The notes beneath the pieces are model-generated. The model was not told the origin of the DNA. It ran no database searches and saw only the letters and a program-made list of their open reading frames with translations. Source: JAFLBI01 sp964616465 (GTDB lineage: Bacteria; Bacteroidota; Bacteroidia; Chitinophagales; Chitinophagaceae). Taken from it: DNA of 64,000 nt. The position numbers were made by a program, and so were the translations under genes. Location: contig CAZTTO010000009.1 in assembly GCA_964616465.1 (NCBI GenBank), positions 80,852 to 144,851 on the forward strand, written 5' to 3'. This document shows positions 1 to 9,072 of this stretch, in pieces. The first letter of the stretch is position 1, and every line of letters starts with the position of its first letter.

Positions 1-124
1 AGATTGGCTTCCAGGCATATTTCTTCAAGATGAAAAATACTACTATGAAAGCAATCAAGTTCCAGCTAAATAGACCTAAAGCTACATCTAGCAAACTAGG
101 TCCTCCACTTAAAAATGTAATCAT
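1..124 (-). CDS. atpF: ATP synthase F0 subunit b, N-terminal part (runs off the window)
   Basis: Reading the minus strand from the ATG at 124 gives a start MITFLSGGPSLLDVALGLFS followed by one hydrophobic helix and KKYAWKP. This is the membrane anchor and start of the stalk of subunit b. About 41 codons are present and the rest lies beyond position 1. It follows atpE by 81 bp on the same strand, the usual order a-c-b of F0 genes. Subunit b is the peripheral stalk that holds F1 against the rotor. The short length rests the call on the anchor sequence and the neighbours. Confidence 0.85.
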   Translation of the reverse strand, partial: MITFLSGGPSLLDVALGLFSWNLIAFIVVFFILKKYAWKPI

Positions 125-205
125 GTATATGTAGTTGTTACGTTAGTTGAAAAAACTGCACCCTTTGCCCTGTGCATTAGGTGCAGTAAGCTTTTGGAGC
201 TTCGA

Positions 206-451
206 TTACTTGAACACTGCCAACAAACCGGCTACAGCAGCCAGTAGGGCAACACCTTCTACGAAGGCTGCGGTCAAGATCATTGCACCACGGATGTCGT
301 TAGCAGCTTCTGGCTGGCGAGCAATACTTTCAGTAGCTCCCTTACCAATTTGACCGATACCGATACCAGCGCCAATAGCCGCTAGACCAGCACCAATTGC
401 ACCACCTAAGTGGCTCATGCTTACATCCATCAGAATGTTCAAAATTGACAT
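206..451 (-). CDS. atpE: ATP synthase F0 subunit c
   Basis: This 81-residue, glycine- and alanine-rich hairpin of two membrane helices is the proteolipid of the rotor ring. Helix 1 holds the GAGIGIG pattern (about 27-33), the polar loop has the RQPE signature (45-48), and Glu65 in helix 2 (AAFVEGVALL) is the ion-binding carboxylate. Length and layout match subunit c. It lies 25 bp downstream of atpB and upstream of atpF on the same strand, so it belongs to the F0 operon. Confidence 0.96.
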   Translation of the reverse strand: MSILNILMDVSMSHLGGAIGAGLAAIGAGIGIGQIGKGATESIARQPEAANDIRGAMILTAAFVEGVALLAAVAGLLAVFK

Positions 452-476
452 ACTATTTGTATTTAATGGTTCCTAA

Positions 477-1598
477 TTAATGCTTCTCTTCATGTCCTTC
501 GTGGTGATGCTCATCGTGACCACCTTCAAAAGCCTGACTAATAAATACTGCAGTCAAGTTAGTAAAGATGTAAGCCTGAATGAAGGCAACCAGTACTTCA
601 ATCAGATAAATGAAAACCGCCAAACCTATAAACAATGGCGAGGTACCAAAACCTAAAGCCGTGTTCATAGCTCCGAATATGAAAATGAGAATGATAAAAC
701 TTAAGATAATTACGTGTCCAGCCACCATGTTCGCAAACAAACGAATCATTAACGCAAAGGGCTTTGTAAATACGCCCATTAATTCTACTGGCAGCATTAA
801 AAACTTTACAGGAACTGGAACACCAGGGAACCAGAAAATATGACCCCAGAAATGTTTGTTCGTGCTAAATAGAATTACCACAAATGATATAAGGGCTAAA
901 ACAGCGGTGAAAGCAAGGTTACCAGTTACGTTAGCAGCACCAGGTAATAATCCAAATAGGTTATTTATAAGAATGAAGAAAAATACAGTTAATAAATAAG
1001 GCATGTACTTCTCGTACTTCTTACCCAAATTAGTTTTACCAACATCATCTCTTACAAAAGTGATGATAGGCTCAACCATATTTTGCAAGCCACTTGGAGC
1101 TGCCTTCGGTCCGTTTTTCTTGTATTTTTTAGCAACACCAGTCATGATAATGACCAAAACTGCCAGTGCAAGAAACATTTGTACCACATTACGGGTCAAC
1201 GAAAAATCGTACACTTTAGCTGTTTCATCCACAGTTACTCCGTCTTCCAATACTGGAATAATTTTTCCATGCTCTAGTCTAAAACCTTGGTATGCATCGT
1301 GTCCGTGGTGAAACTTTGAGCTCATAAAAGTGAACCATCCGCCTCTTTCTTTTGAGTAGAGGATAACAGGCAATGGAAGAGTGGTATGAAAATCGCCAAT
1401 TGTAAAGAAGTGAAACTCATGCCCATCAGTGATGTGCTCCATAATAATTTCACTTGGATTTATGGTTTTCTTAACATGCGCATCTTGTACACCAGCCTCA
1501 TTTTGAGGCGTTTCACTGGCCAGGCTTACCTGTACAGAAAAAAGACTAACAAGGCTCAAAGCCGCAACCAACAAGATTTTCACTGTTCTAGAGACCAT
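477..1598 (-). CDS. atpB: ATP synthase F0 subunit a
   Basis: This 373-residue membrane protein forms the ion channel next to the c ring. The essential arginine lies in MIRLFANMVAGH (Arg286), and NNLFGLLPG (212-220) is another family signature. The protein has an N-terminal signal-like helix (about 5-27) and a roughly 100-residue extension before the first conserved helix. That makes it longer than the E. coli protein but typical of Bacteroidota subunit a. The C-terminus is histidine/glutamate rich. It is the first visible gene of the F0 cluster, with a good promoter about 20 bp upstream of its ATG. Confidence 0.96.
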   Translation of the reverse strand: MVSRTVKILLVAALSLVSLFSVQVSLASETPQNEAGVQDAHVKKTINPSEIIMEHITDGHEFHFFTIGDFHTTLPLPVILYSKERGGWFTFMSSKFHHGHDAYQGFRLEHGKIIPVLEDGVTVDETAKVYDFSLTRNVVQMFLALAVLVIIMTGVAKKYKKNGPKAAPSGLQNMVEPIITFVRDDVGKTNLGKKYEKYMPYLLTVFFFILINNLFGLLPGAANVTGNLAFTAVLALISFVVILFSTNKHFWGHIFWFPGVPVPVKFLMLPVELMGVFTKPFALMIRLFANMVAGHVIILSFIILIFIFGAMNTALGFGTSPLFIGLAVFIYLIEVLVAFIQAYIFTNLTAVFISQAFEGGHDEHHHEGHEEKH

Positions 1599-1618
1599 AT
1601 CTGTCCTGAAATTTGGCG

Positions 1619-1645
1619 CAAAGATAAGGGTAAGGGGGGCACAAA
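1619..1645 (-). promoter_or_regulatory. Predicted promoter of atpB-atpE-atpF
   Basis: On the minus strand a perfect Bacteroidota -7 box, TATCTTTG (1626-1619), is preceded after 15 bp by TTTG (1645-1642). It ends 20 bp before the atpB ATG. The spacing is a little short for the family consensus, so the upstream element is less certain than the -7 box. Confidence 0.5.
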
Positions 1646-1718
1646 TTTGAAAATTAGGTTAAAAATTAGATTTTAATATTCCTCCTAAGAATAACTCCAA
1701 AATTGATAGACGCATACC

Positions 1719-3551
1719 TTAGTTTTCCTCTGCCTGCAGCTGCATTTCATACAATTTAGCATAATGGCCTCTATTGTTAATAAGCTGGTCATGATTACCC
1801 ATTTCTACTATCCGCCCAGCATCTAAAACAATAATTTTATTGGCTTTGCGTATGGTACTGAGTCTATGGGCAATTACGATAGATGTTCTTCCAGCTATGA
1901 GCTTTTCAATAGCCTGTTGAATGAGCAGTTCACTTTCTGTATCAATAGATGAGGTAGCCTCATCAAGAATTAAAATGGCTGGATCATACAAAAGCGCTCG
2001 TATAAAGGATATGATTTGCCTTTGCCCTAGGCTAAGGGTATGCCCCCTTTCCATAACATCATAATCATAATTCCCGGGAAGTCGCATGATAAACTCATGA
2101 ACGCCAATCAGTTTGGCAGCTGCAATAACCTGCCCCCTCGATATATTTGGGTCGCGAAGGGTGATATTATCTAAAATCGAGCCTGAAAATAGAAATACAT
2201 CTTGCAATACGATACCCATTTGGTTACGCAAAGCTGGAATTGAGTACTCTTTGATATCAATTCCATCAACCTTAATTGAACCTTCACTTATTTCATAGAG
2301 CCTGTTGAGCAAGCTAATTATAGAACTTTTCCCGCTACCTGTATGTCCAACTAAAGCTACTGTTTCACCAGGTTGTACTTGAAAGCTAATATCATTCAAT
2401 ACTTGTTTTTCAGCAGTATATGCAAAATGAACCCGCTCAAATGAAATTGATCCTTTTACTTTTTCAGGAATAAAACTGCCTTTGTCTTTCAAAAAATCCT
2501 CATTATCCAACACTTTGAAAACACGCTCAGCTGCAATCATACCCATTTGAAGCACATTAAATTTATCTGCAATCACACGCAGTGGACGAAACAATTGGTT
2601 CATATATAATATGAATGCAACTAACTTACCAGAAAAATCAATTGCTGGAGAACCTTGAACTTGCAATGCTTGATTTGCTACCCACCAAACCATTAAACCC
2701 ATACTTACAGCCAATACTACTTCAACAATTGGAAAGAAAACCGAATAGGCAAAAATGGCTCGAATGTTAGCATCTCTATGTTCTGCGTTGATTTTTTCAA
2801 ATTTTTTATGCTCCCTGCCTTCCGCAGCAAAAACTTGCACAACCTGCATACCTGTCAAATGTTCTTGAACAAAGGCATTCAGCTGACTCACCGCATTTCG
2901 AACACTGGTAAAGCTTCGGTTAACACTTTCTTTAAAATAGTAAGTAGCAACAAGCATCAATGGAAAAGGAATCAAAGCAATAAAAGTCAACCGCCAATCA
3001 ATCCAAAACATTGTTACAAGCGTTACAACAATCACGAGAATATCTGCAATAATTGGAATGAGTCCATCTGAGAAAATTTCTTGAATGCTTTCTATATCGT
3101 TAATGCTTCTAGTGGTAAGTGTACCTATTGGTGTGGTATCAAATTGCCGAAGATTGAGATGAATAATTTTTTGATAAACCGCAATGCGCATATCATTCAC
3201 TACATGCTGCCCTAGCCATGCTGTTAAAAAAGAAAATCCAAAACGAACCGCAGTTTCCATTCCAATAAAGAGGAGTTGAAAAACTGTAAGCATTAATATA
3301 AATTGCGCAGCATCAGCCAGCCATTCAGCAGGAATCCAATTCATCAACCACATGGGCAACACATTCAGCTTTCCCATTGCTTTGTCAATAGTAGCCTGAA
3401 TAAGGTAGGGACGAACAGGCGCCATTATAGACATAAGTATTGCAAATAGAATACTTAAATAGAAAGTTCTTTTGTATGGAGCAGCAAAAGAAACAACCCT
3501 TTTAAAAAGGGCCCAACTAATAACTGGTTTTGCTGTGTTGGTTGCTTGCAT
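1719..3551 (-). CDS. ABC exporter, fused permease and ATPase (MsbA/LmrA type)
   Basis: A single chain with an N-terminal six-helix exporter domain (about 20-330) and a C-terminal nucleotide-binding domain. The ATPase has Walker A GHTGSGKSS, Walker B ILILDEATSS and the H-loop IAHRLS. The signature motif reads LSLGQ rather than LSGGQ, a variant seen in some heterodimeric or Bacteroidota exporters. It likely exports lipid or a small hydrophobic compound; the substrate cannot be told. The ORF opens at 3572, but a perfect -7 box at 3560-3567 overlaps that region, so the start at 3551 (MQATNTAKP) is preferred. Confidence 0.88.
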   Translation of the reverse strand: MQATNTAKPVISWALFKRVVSFAAPYKRTFYLSILFAILMSIMAPVRPYLIQATIDKAMGKLNVLPMWLMNWIPAEWLADAAQFILMLTVFQLLFIGMETAVRFGFSFLTAWLGQHVVNDMRIAVYQKIIHLNLRQFDTTPIGTLTTRSINDIESIQEIFSDGLIPIIADILVIVVTLVTMFWIDWRLTFIALIPFPLMLVATYYFKESVNRSFTSVRNAVSQLNAFVQEHLTGMQVVQVFAAEGREHKKFEKINAEHRDANIRAIFAYSVFFPIVEVVLAVSMGLMVWWVANQALQVQGSPAIDFSGKLVAFILYMNQLFRPLRVIADKFNVLQMGMIAAERVFKVLDNEDFLKDKGSFIPEKVKGSISFERVHFAYTAEKQVLNDISFQVQPGETVALVGHTGSGKSSIISLLNRLYEISEGSIKVDGIDIKEYSIPALRNQMGIVLQDVFLFSGSILDNITLRDPNISRGQVIAAAKLIGVHEFIMRLPGNYDYDVMERGHTLSLGQRQIISFIRALLYDPAILILDEATSSIDTESELLIQQAIEKLIAGRTSIVIAHRLSTIRKANKIIVLDAGRIVEMGNHDQLINNRGHYAKLYEMQLQAEEN

Positions 3552-3559
3552 GAAGTGTG

Positions 3560-3589
3560 CAAAGGTAAGCACTGAACATATCGAGCAAA
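3560..3589 (-). promoter_or_regulatory. Predicted promoter of the ABC exporter at 1719-3551
   Basis: TTTG (3589-3586), an 18 bp spacer and TACCTTTG (3567-3560) fit the Bacteroidota sigma-A consensus closely. The box ends 8 bp before the ATG at 3551, so the mRNA would have almost no leader. This decides against the longer start at 3572. Confidence 0.55.
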
Positions 3590-3650
3590 TTTTATGTGAT
3601 GTAGTTCATCAATTCAAACAAAAGCAAGTCCTTTGCATTATATTCGTGTT

Positions 3651-5912
3651 ATGTCGGAAACGCAGCAAACGATCGCTTCAGAATCAATTGTGCCTAAGTA
3701 CACGCTCAACGAAGAGCAAGAAAAAAAAGAAATTCTTCGTCACTACAGGGCTTTGCTTAGGGTTTTACGCCCCAAACTAAAAAGAGGCGATAAAGAACTT
3801 GTTCGAATTGCTTTTGAAATGTCGGCAGAAGCGCACAAGACCATGCGCAGGAAGAGCGGCGAACCCTATATTCTCCATCCACTTGCAGTGGCCCAAATAT
3901 GCGTTGAAGAAATAGGCCTAGGTGTAAGAAGTACTATTTGTGCTTTACTCCATGATACAGTTGAAGACACCGATCTCACATTAGAAGATATTGAAAGGGA
4001 ATTTGGTCAGGAAATTGTAAGAATTGTTGATGGACTTACAAAAATTGCGAATGTCATAGATGCCAATACCAGTCAGCAAGCTGAAAATTTCAAAAAAATC
4101 TTACTAACGCTTACAGATGATCCAAGAGTAATTTTGATTAAGCTAGCCGATAGGTTGCACAATATGCGCACGCTAGATAGTATGAAGCGTGAAAAACAAC
4201 TGAAGATTGCTTCAGAAACTGTTTGGGTTTATGCGCCTTTGGCACACAGAATGGGGCTATATACCATTAAAACTGAGCTAGAAGATCTGTCCATGAAATA
4301 CATGGAGCCAGACGCATATAGAGATATCGCAAAAAAACTCGCTGAAACCCGTCGCGAACGTACGAGATACATCAATGAATTCATTCGTCCAATTAAGGAG
4401 AAACTGCAAGCGGCCCAATTGAGCTTTGAAATACATGGACGCCCAAAAAGTATACATTCCATTTGGAATAAGATTAAGAAGAAGTCGGTTACGTTCGAAG
4501 AGGTATACGACCTCTTTGCCATTCGAATAATACTTGATTCTCCCAATGAAAGAGAAAAAGAGGACTGTTGGAAAGTGTATTCTTTTATTACAGATGAATA
4601 CCTGCCATCTCCTGAACGTTTGCGCGATTGGCTGAGCAATCCAAAGAGCAACGGATATGAAGCCCTACACACAACGGTAATGGGCCCCCAAGGTAAATGG
4701 GTGGAAGTGCAAATTCGCACTAAAAGAATGAATGAAATTGCTGAAAAGGGACTTGCTGCCCACTATAAATACAAAGAAGGTAACCAAGAAGAAGACAGGT
4801 TTGACCAGTGGTTCATGCAAATTAGAGAAGCGCTATCGAGTGAAAATACCGATGGAGTTGACTTCCTGCATGATTTCAAGACATCTTTTTTAGCAGAAGA
4901 AATTTATGTGTATACGCCTAAGGGTGACGTAAAGATGTTGCCAGTTGGATCAACAGCGCTTGATTTTGCGTTTTCTATTCACTCTGCTATTGGATCGAGG
5001 TGTATTGGCGCCAAAGTGCAACATAAATTGGTTCCAATTAGCCACAAACTAAGAAGCGGAGACCAGGTTGAAATTATTACCAGCACCAAACAAAAGCCTA
5101 CAGAAGATTGGCTCAATTTTGTAGTAACTGCAAAAGCAAAGACCAAAATAAAAGATGCACTTAGAGAAGAAAAGAGAGCTATTGCAGATGATGGGAAATA
5201 CATACTTCAAAAGAAGTTGGAGTCAATGGGCGCTGGATTTCATCAGCATAATATTGATGAATTGGTGCACCATTACAAACTACCGTCTCAGTTAGATTTG
5301 TTCTACCAAGTTGCAACCAAGATTATTGATGTTAAGGAACTGAAGAACTTTCATGTACATGGCGACCGCTTAGAAATTCCTAAGGCTAAACCAATTATAC
5401 AAGAACCAGCAGACCATGGGCATATAAAGCCAGCAGCTAAGAAAGACGCTGAACTCATCATTTTTGGAGAAAGCAGCGACAAAATCATGTACAACTTGGC
5501 AAAATGCTGCAACCCCATTCCCGGCGATGATGTATTTGGCTTTGTAAGTAGTGGTAAAGGTTTAACTATTCATAGAATTAACTGTCCAAACGCTGCACAA
5601 TTGTTGGCAAACTATAGCCATAGAGTTGTAAAAACTAAGTGGGCTAAAAACAAGGAAATTTCGTTCCTAACTGGACTAAGAATCATTGGAATGGACGATG
5701 TAGGTGTTGTTCATAAAATTACCAATATCATAAGTGGTGAACTCCGAATTAACATTGCGGGACTAACTATTGAATCAAAAGAAGGGCTTTTTGAAGGAAC
5801 TATTAAAATATTCGTACACGACAAAGAGGAACTGGAAGCCTTGGTGCAAAGGCTAAAATCACTTCAAGGCATTCACACTGTTGACCGATTTGATACCGAA
5901 ACAGCCGATTAA
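3651..5912 (+). CDS. Bifunctional (p)ppGpp synthetase/hydrolase of the RelA/SpoT family
   Basis: About 753 residues from MSETQQ, the start chosen because the upstream in-frame ATG (3633) adds six residues without similarity to the family. The order is an HD hydrolase domain with the intact HDTVEDT motif, a synthetase domain (RPKSIHSIWNK, then YDLFAIRII), a TGS domain (EIYVYTPKGDVKMLP), and a C-terminal zinc-finger/ACT region (AKCCNPIPGD). An intact HD motif points to a bifunctional Rel that makes and degrades the alarmone, the usual single long Rel of Bacteroidota. It is transcribed divergently from the ABC exporter. Confidence 0.93.
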   Translation: MSETQQTIASESIVPKYTLNEEQEKKEILRHYRALLRVLRPKLKRGDKELVRIAFEMSAEAHKTMRRKSGEPYILHPLAVAQICVEEIGLGVRSTICALLHDTVEDTDLTLEDIEREFGQEIVRIVDGLTKIANVIDANTSQQAENFKKILLTLTDDPRVILIKLADRLHNMRTLDSMKREKQLKIASETVWVYAPLAHRMGLYTIKTELEDLSMKYMEPDAYRDIAKKLAETRRERTRYINEFIRPIKEKLQAAQLSFEIHGRPKSIHSIWNKIKKKSVTFEEVYDLFAIRIILDSPNEREKEDCWKVYSFITDEYLPSPERLRDWLSNPKSNGYEALHTTVMGPQGKWVEVQIRTKRMNEIAEKGLAAHYKYKEGNQEEDRFDQWFMQIREALSSENTDGVDFLHDFKTSFLAEEIYVYTPKGDVKMLPVGSTALDFAFSIHSAIGSRCIGAKVQHKLVPISHKLRSGDQVEIITSTKQKPTEDWLNFVVTAKAKTKIKDALREEKRAIADDGKYILQKKLESMGAGFHQHNIDELVHHYKLPSQLDLFYQVATKIIDVKELKNFHVHGDRLEIPKAKPIIQEPADHGHIKPAAKKDAELIIFGESSDKIMYNLAKCCNPIPGDDVFGFVSSGKGLTIHRINCPNAAQLLANYSHRVVKTKWAKNKEISFLTGLRIIGMDDVGVVHKITNIISGELRINIAGLTIESKEGLFEGTIKIFVHDKEELEALVQRLKSLQGIHTVDRFDTETAD

Positions 5913-5972
5913 ATACTGAAATAGTACTGAAAGAAAAAATGTTTTTATAGATGGTAGTGCCATTCGTGCGCT

Positions 5973-5980
5973 TACCTTTG
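5973..5980 (+). promoter_or_regulatory. Candidate -7 box upstream of purA
   Basis: TACCTTTG matches TAnnTTTG exactly and ends 17 bp before the purA ATG. No clear TTG element is seen at the expected upstream distance, so this is a partial match only. Confidence 0.35.
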
Positions 5981-5997
5981 CCGAACAAATTACAAGC

Positions 5998-7260
5998 ATG
6001 GTAGATGTTATTTTAGGCCTTCAATGGGGCGACGAAGGCAAGGGAAAAATTGTTGATTACTTTGCTCCGCAATACGATATTGTTGCGCGATTTCAAGGCG
6101 GACCTAATGCTGGACATACATTGTATGTAGATGGCAAGAAGATTGTCTTACACCAAATTCCTTCTGGCATCTTTCACCAGAATAAAATTAATATTATTGG
6201 GAATGGTGTTGTTCTTGATCCAGTTACATTGAAAAGAGAATGTGATGCGGTTGCAGCTTTCGGAATTGATGTAAAGAAAAATCTTTTCATTTCAGAAAGA
6301 ACCAACATTATAGTTCCAACTCACCGCGCAATTGACAAAGCCTCTGAACTGGCAAAAGGCGAATCAAAGATTGGATCAACCCTAAAAGGAATTGGTCCAG
6401 CTTATATGGACAAAACAGGGAGGAACGCATTACGTGTAGGTGATTTGCTTGACAAGTCATTTACAACCCAATACATCAAACTCCGCTTGAAGCACCAGAA
6501 GCTTTTAGATAACCTTCATTTTATTGAAGACATCAGCGCATGGGAAGAAGAATTCTTTGAAGCAATTGATTTCTTGAGATCTTTAAATGTGGTTAATGGA
6601 GAGTATTTCATTAATAATGAAATTAGCAAAGGCAAAAAAGTGTTAGCGGAAGGTGCACAAGGAACTATGTTAGATATTGATTTCGGAACCTTCCCATTTG
6701 TAACATCATCTAGTACTATTTCTGCTGGAGTATGTACAGGTTTAGGAGTTGCTCCGCAACAAATTAAACGTGTAATGGGTGTAACAAAAGCTTACTGCAC
6801 TAGAGTAGGAAGTGGGCCATTCCCAACTGAACTACATAATGAAACAGGAGAAGAACTCAGAAAACTAGGAAACGAGTTTGGCGCAACTACTGGCCGACCA
6901 AGAAGATGTGGTTGGATTGATTTGGTAGCATTAAAATACACTTGCATGGTAAACGGTGTTACCGATGTTATTATGACAAAAGCAGATGTGTTGGATAGTT
7001 TCCAAAACCTAGAAGTTTGTACAGCTTACAATATTGATGGTAAAACTTCAAAAGAGGTTCCATTCCAAATGTCTAAAATGAATATTCAACCTGTATTAGA
7101 ATCCTTCAAAGGTTGGAAAATAGATACGACTGGAATCAAACAATCTGAAGATTTACCCACTGCCATGAAAGAATATATACAATTCATCAACAATTATATA
7201 GGTGCAGATGTAAAGTATGTTTCTAATGGTCCGGGTCGCGAACAAATTGTGGCTTTGTAA
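5998..7260 (+). CDS. purA: Adenylosuccinate synthetase
   Basis: 420 residues, the normal length. It joins IMP and aspartate with GTP hydrolysis, the first step from IMP to AMP. The N-terminal GLQWGDEGKGKIVD is the GTP-binding loop with the catalytic Asp, and GGPNAGHT is the IMP site. KGIGPAYMDK and VGSGPFPTE follow, and the guanine-binding end reads MTKADVLD. The start at 5998 gives the standard MVDVILGLQWGDEGKGK beginning. It lies 85 bp downstream of the Rel gene and may share or have its own promoter. Confidence 0.97.
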   Translation: MVDVILGLQWGDEGKGKIVDYFAPQYDIVARFQGGPNAGHTLYVDGKKIVLHQIPSGIFHQNKINIIGNGVVLDPVTLKRECDAVAAFGIDVKKNLFISERTNIIVPTHRAIDKASELAKGESKIGSTLKGIGPAYMDKTGRNALRVGDLLDKSFTTQYIKLRLKHQKLLDNLHFIEDISAWEEEFFEAIDFLRSLNVVNGEYFINNEISKGKKVLAEGAQGTMLDIDFGTFPFVTSSSTISAGVCTGLGVAPQQIKRVMGVTKAYCTRVGSGPFPTELHNETGEELRKLGNEFGATTGRPRRCGWIDLVALKYTCMVNGVTDVIMTKADVLDSFQNLEVCTAYNIDGKTSKEVPFQMSKMNIQPVLESFKGWKIDTTGIKQSEDLPTAMKEYIQFINNYIGADVKYVSNGPGREQIVAL

Positions 7261-7339
7261 ATTAGAAGAGAAGATTTGGAAATAAATTTGGTGAATCAGA
7301 AATTGCATTGAAATTTTACGTTATAAATCTTATTGGAAT

Positions 7340-7765
7340 ATGGCAACTAAATCTAATAAGGATCTTAAATCCGAAGTAAAGAAACCCCAGGCGGCTTCTA
7401 AAGCTGCATCCTCCAGTGCTTCTAAAAAGAAAGTAATGGATGAAGAGGATGAACTGGAAGATGATGAAGATCTGACTCCTGCAAAAGGAAAATCTGTGAA
7501 AGCAAGTGGAAAGAAATCTCGTGATGATGATGAAGACGAGGATGATGAAGACGTTGATGAAAAAGATGATTGGGAAGCTGTAGAAGAAGAAGATTCATGG
7601 GATCCAGACTTCGATGAATTTGATATTCCTAAAAGTAAATCTGGCAAGTCTTCTGGCGGTAAAAAAGGAAAAGAAGAAGATGATCTTGGCCTTGATGAGG
7701 ACTTCAAAGAGTTTGATCTTTTCAACGATAAAGACGACTTTGACGACGAGGACGACGACTTCTAA
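7340..7765 (+). CDS. Highly charged low-complexity protein of unknown function
   Basis: 141 residues. The first third is rich in Lys, Ser and Ala (about 1-33). The rest is strongly acidic, dominated by Asp and Glu with runs such as DDDEDEDDEDVDEKDD and a C-terminal DDEDDDF. No folded domain, signal peptide or membrane helix is seen, and it is expected to be disordered. Its stop overlaps the pabB start by one base (TAATG), so the two are probably translated together. The biased composition makes homology calls unsafe and I do not assign a function. The serine-rich frame on the opposite strand is its mirror image. Confidence 0.7.
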   Translation: MATKSNKDLKSEVKKPQAASKAASSSASKKKVMDEEDELEDDEDLTPAKGKSVKASGKKSRDDDEDEDDEDVDEKDDWEAVEEEDSWDPDFDEFDIPKSKSGKSSGGKKGKEEDDLGLDEDFKEFDLFNDKDDFDDEDDDF

Positions 7766-9057
7766 TGCATATTGAAAGAAATAGCCAAACATTTCATTCA
7801 GATAGTCCCGATATACTGAAAGCACAAATTTTGCACTGGTTAAACCGGTTTGAAGTTTGTGCTTTTTTAGATAACCATGCATACCCATCAAAACTCTCAT
7901 CTGCCGAATGGCTGATTGCTGCAGGTATTAAAAAAAGATGGAATAGCAATACAAATACTAGTGCACAACTTAATGAGTTAAGTTGTTTTGGGGACTGGGT
8001 TTTTGGACATATTTCTTATGATGCTAAGGAACTAATTGGTTTTTCAAATAAAGAAAAGTCGAATCAAGTTGATTTTGATCTCTTCTATTTCTTTCAGCCA
8101 GCTATTGTAATTGAAAGAAAAGAAAATTTAATTCTAATACATTCCTTAGAGTTGGATCCCAACCAAATATGGAATGAAATTATTCAGATTCAACCTCCTG
8201 CTGAAACTGATTATTCAACTACCATTTCTGTACAGCCAAGAATTAAGAAAGAAGAATATATTCAGGAAGTGAATAAGGTAATTGCTCATATACAAAGAGG
8301 TGATTGTTATGAGTTGAATTATTGCCAAGAGTTTTTTGCTAAACAAACAAAAATTCAACCTACCCAAGTTTACAGTCGATTGAGTGCCGTTTCTCCGGCT
8401 CCGTTTGGAACATATTACAAAGTTGAAAACAACCACCTGCTTTGTGCTAGTCCTGAAAGGTTCATTCGAAAAACAAAAGATGAAATTCTATCTCAACCTA
8501 TAAAAGGCACTTTTAAAAGAAACTTGCAAGATGAGAGCCTAGATCATCAGTTAAAAGAGGAGTTAAGAGCCAGTAGCAAGGATAGGAGTGAAAATGTGAT
8601 GGTGGTTGATTTAGTGAGAAACGATCTTAGTTTAATATGCGAGAGAGGCTCAGTTAGAGTAGATGAACTATTTGGGGTTTATAGCTTCCCGCAAGTACAT
8701 CAAATGATATCAACTATTTCAGGTAAATTACTTCAGGATAAACAATTTGGAGATATCATTGCAGCAACTTTTCCGATGGGAAGTATGACAGGCGCCCCTA
8801 AAAAAAATGTTGTAGCCCTAATTGACAAATATGAAACCAATAATAGAGGCTTATACTCGGGTGCGGTAGGATACTTTCATCCAAATGGCAACTTTGATTT
8901 TAATGTCGTTATCCGAAGCATCTTCTACAATGCCCAAAAAAACTTCTTAAGTTATTGGGTAGGCGGAGGAATTACAATTTATAGCGATCCAGAAAAAGAA
9001 TATGAAGAATGCTTATTAAAAGCAAAAGCTATGCATAAAGTCTTAACTGGTTCTTAA
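7765..9057 (+). CDS. pabB: Aminodeoxychorismate synthase component I (chorismate-binding enzyme)
   Basis: 430 residues with an N-terminal anthranilate synthase-like part and a C-terminal chorismate-binding domain. The motif PIKGTFKR has the lysine typical of PabB, where TrpE has PIAGTR. DRSENVMVVDLVRNDL, MGSMTGAPKK and the terminal GGGITIYSDPEKEYEE are also family signatures. The enzyme aminates chorismate on the way to p-aminobenzoate and folate. No glutamine amidotransferase (PabA) or lyase (PabC) gene lies beside it, so the partner must be elsewhere. It overlaps the upstream charged protein by one base. Confidence 0.88.
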   Translation: MHIERNSQTFHSDSPDILKAQILHWLNRFEVCAFLDNHAYPSKLSSAEWLIAAGIKKRWNSNTNTSAQLNELSCFGDWVFGHISYDAKELIGFSNKEKSNQVDFDLFYFFQPAIVIERKENLILIHSLELDPNQIWNEIIQIQPPAETDYSTTISVQPRIKKEEYIQEVNKVIAHIQRGDCYELNYCQEFFAKQTKIQPTQVYSRLSAVSPAPFGTYYKVENNHLLCASPERFIRKTKDEILSQPIKGTFKRNLQDESLDHQLKEELRASSKDRSENVMVVDLVRNDLSLICERGSVRVDELFGVYSFPQVHQMISTISGKLLQDKQFGDIIAATFPMGSMTGAPKKNVVALIDKYETNNRGLYSGAVGYFHPNGNFDFNVVIRSIFYNAQKNFLSYWVGGGITIYSDPEKEYEECLLKAKAMHKVLTGS

Positions 9058-9072
9058 CTCTAAACAAAAAAC

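Noticed and set aside
3560..3572. Upstream start at 3572 for the ABC exporter
   Set aside because: The -7 box lies within it, so the mRNA would start after that codon.
5803..5988. Minus-strand frame overlapping the end of the Rel gene
   Set aside because: It is antisense to the well-supported ACT domain and has no start or product evidence.
7330..7725. Serine-rich minus-strand frame
   Set aside because: It is the complement of the acidic low-complexity gene at 7340-7765; GAT/GAA repeats read as Ser/Phe on the other strand.
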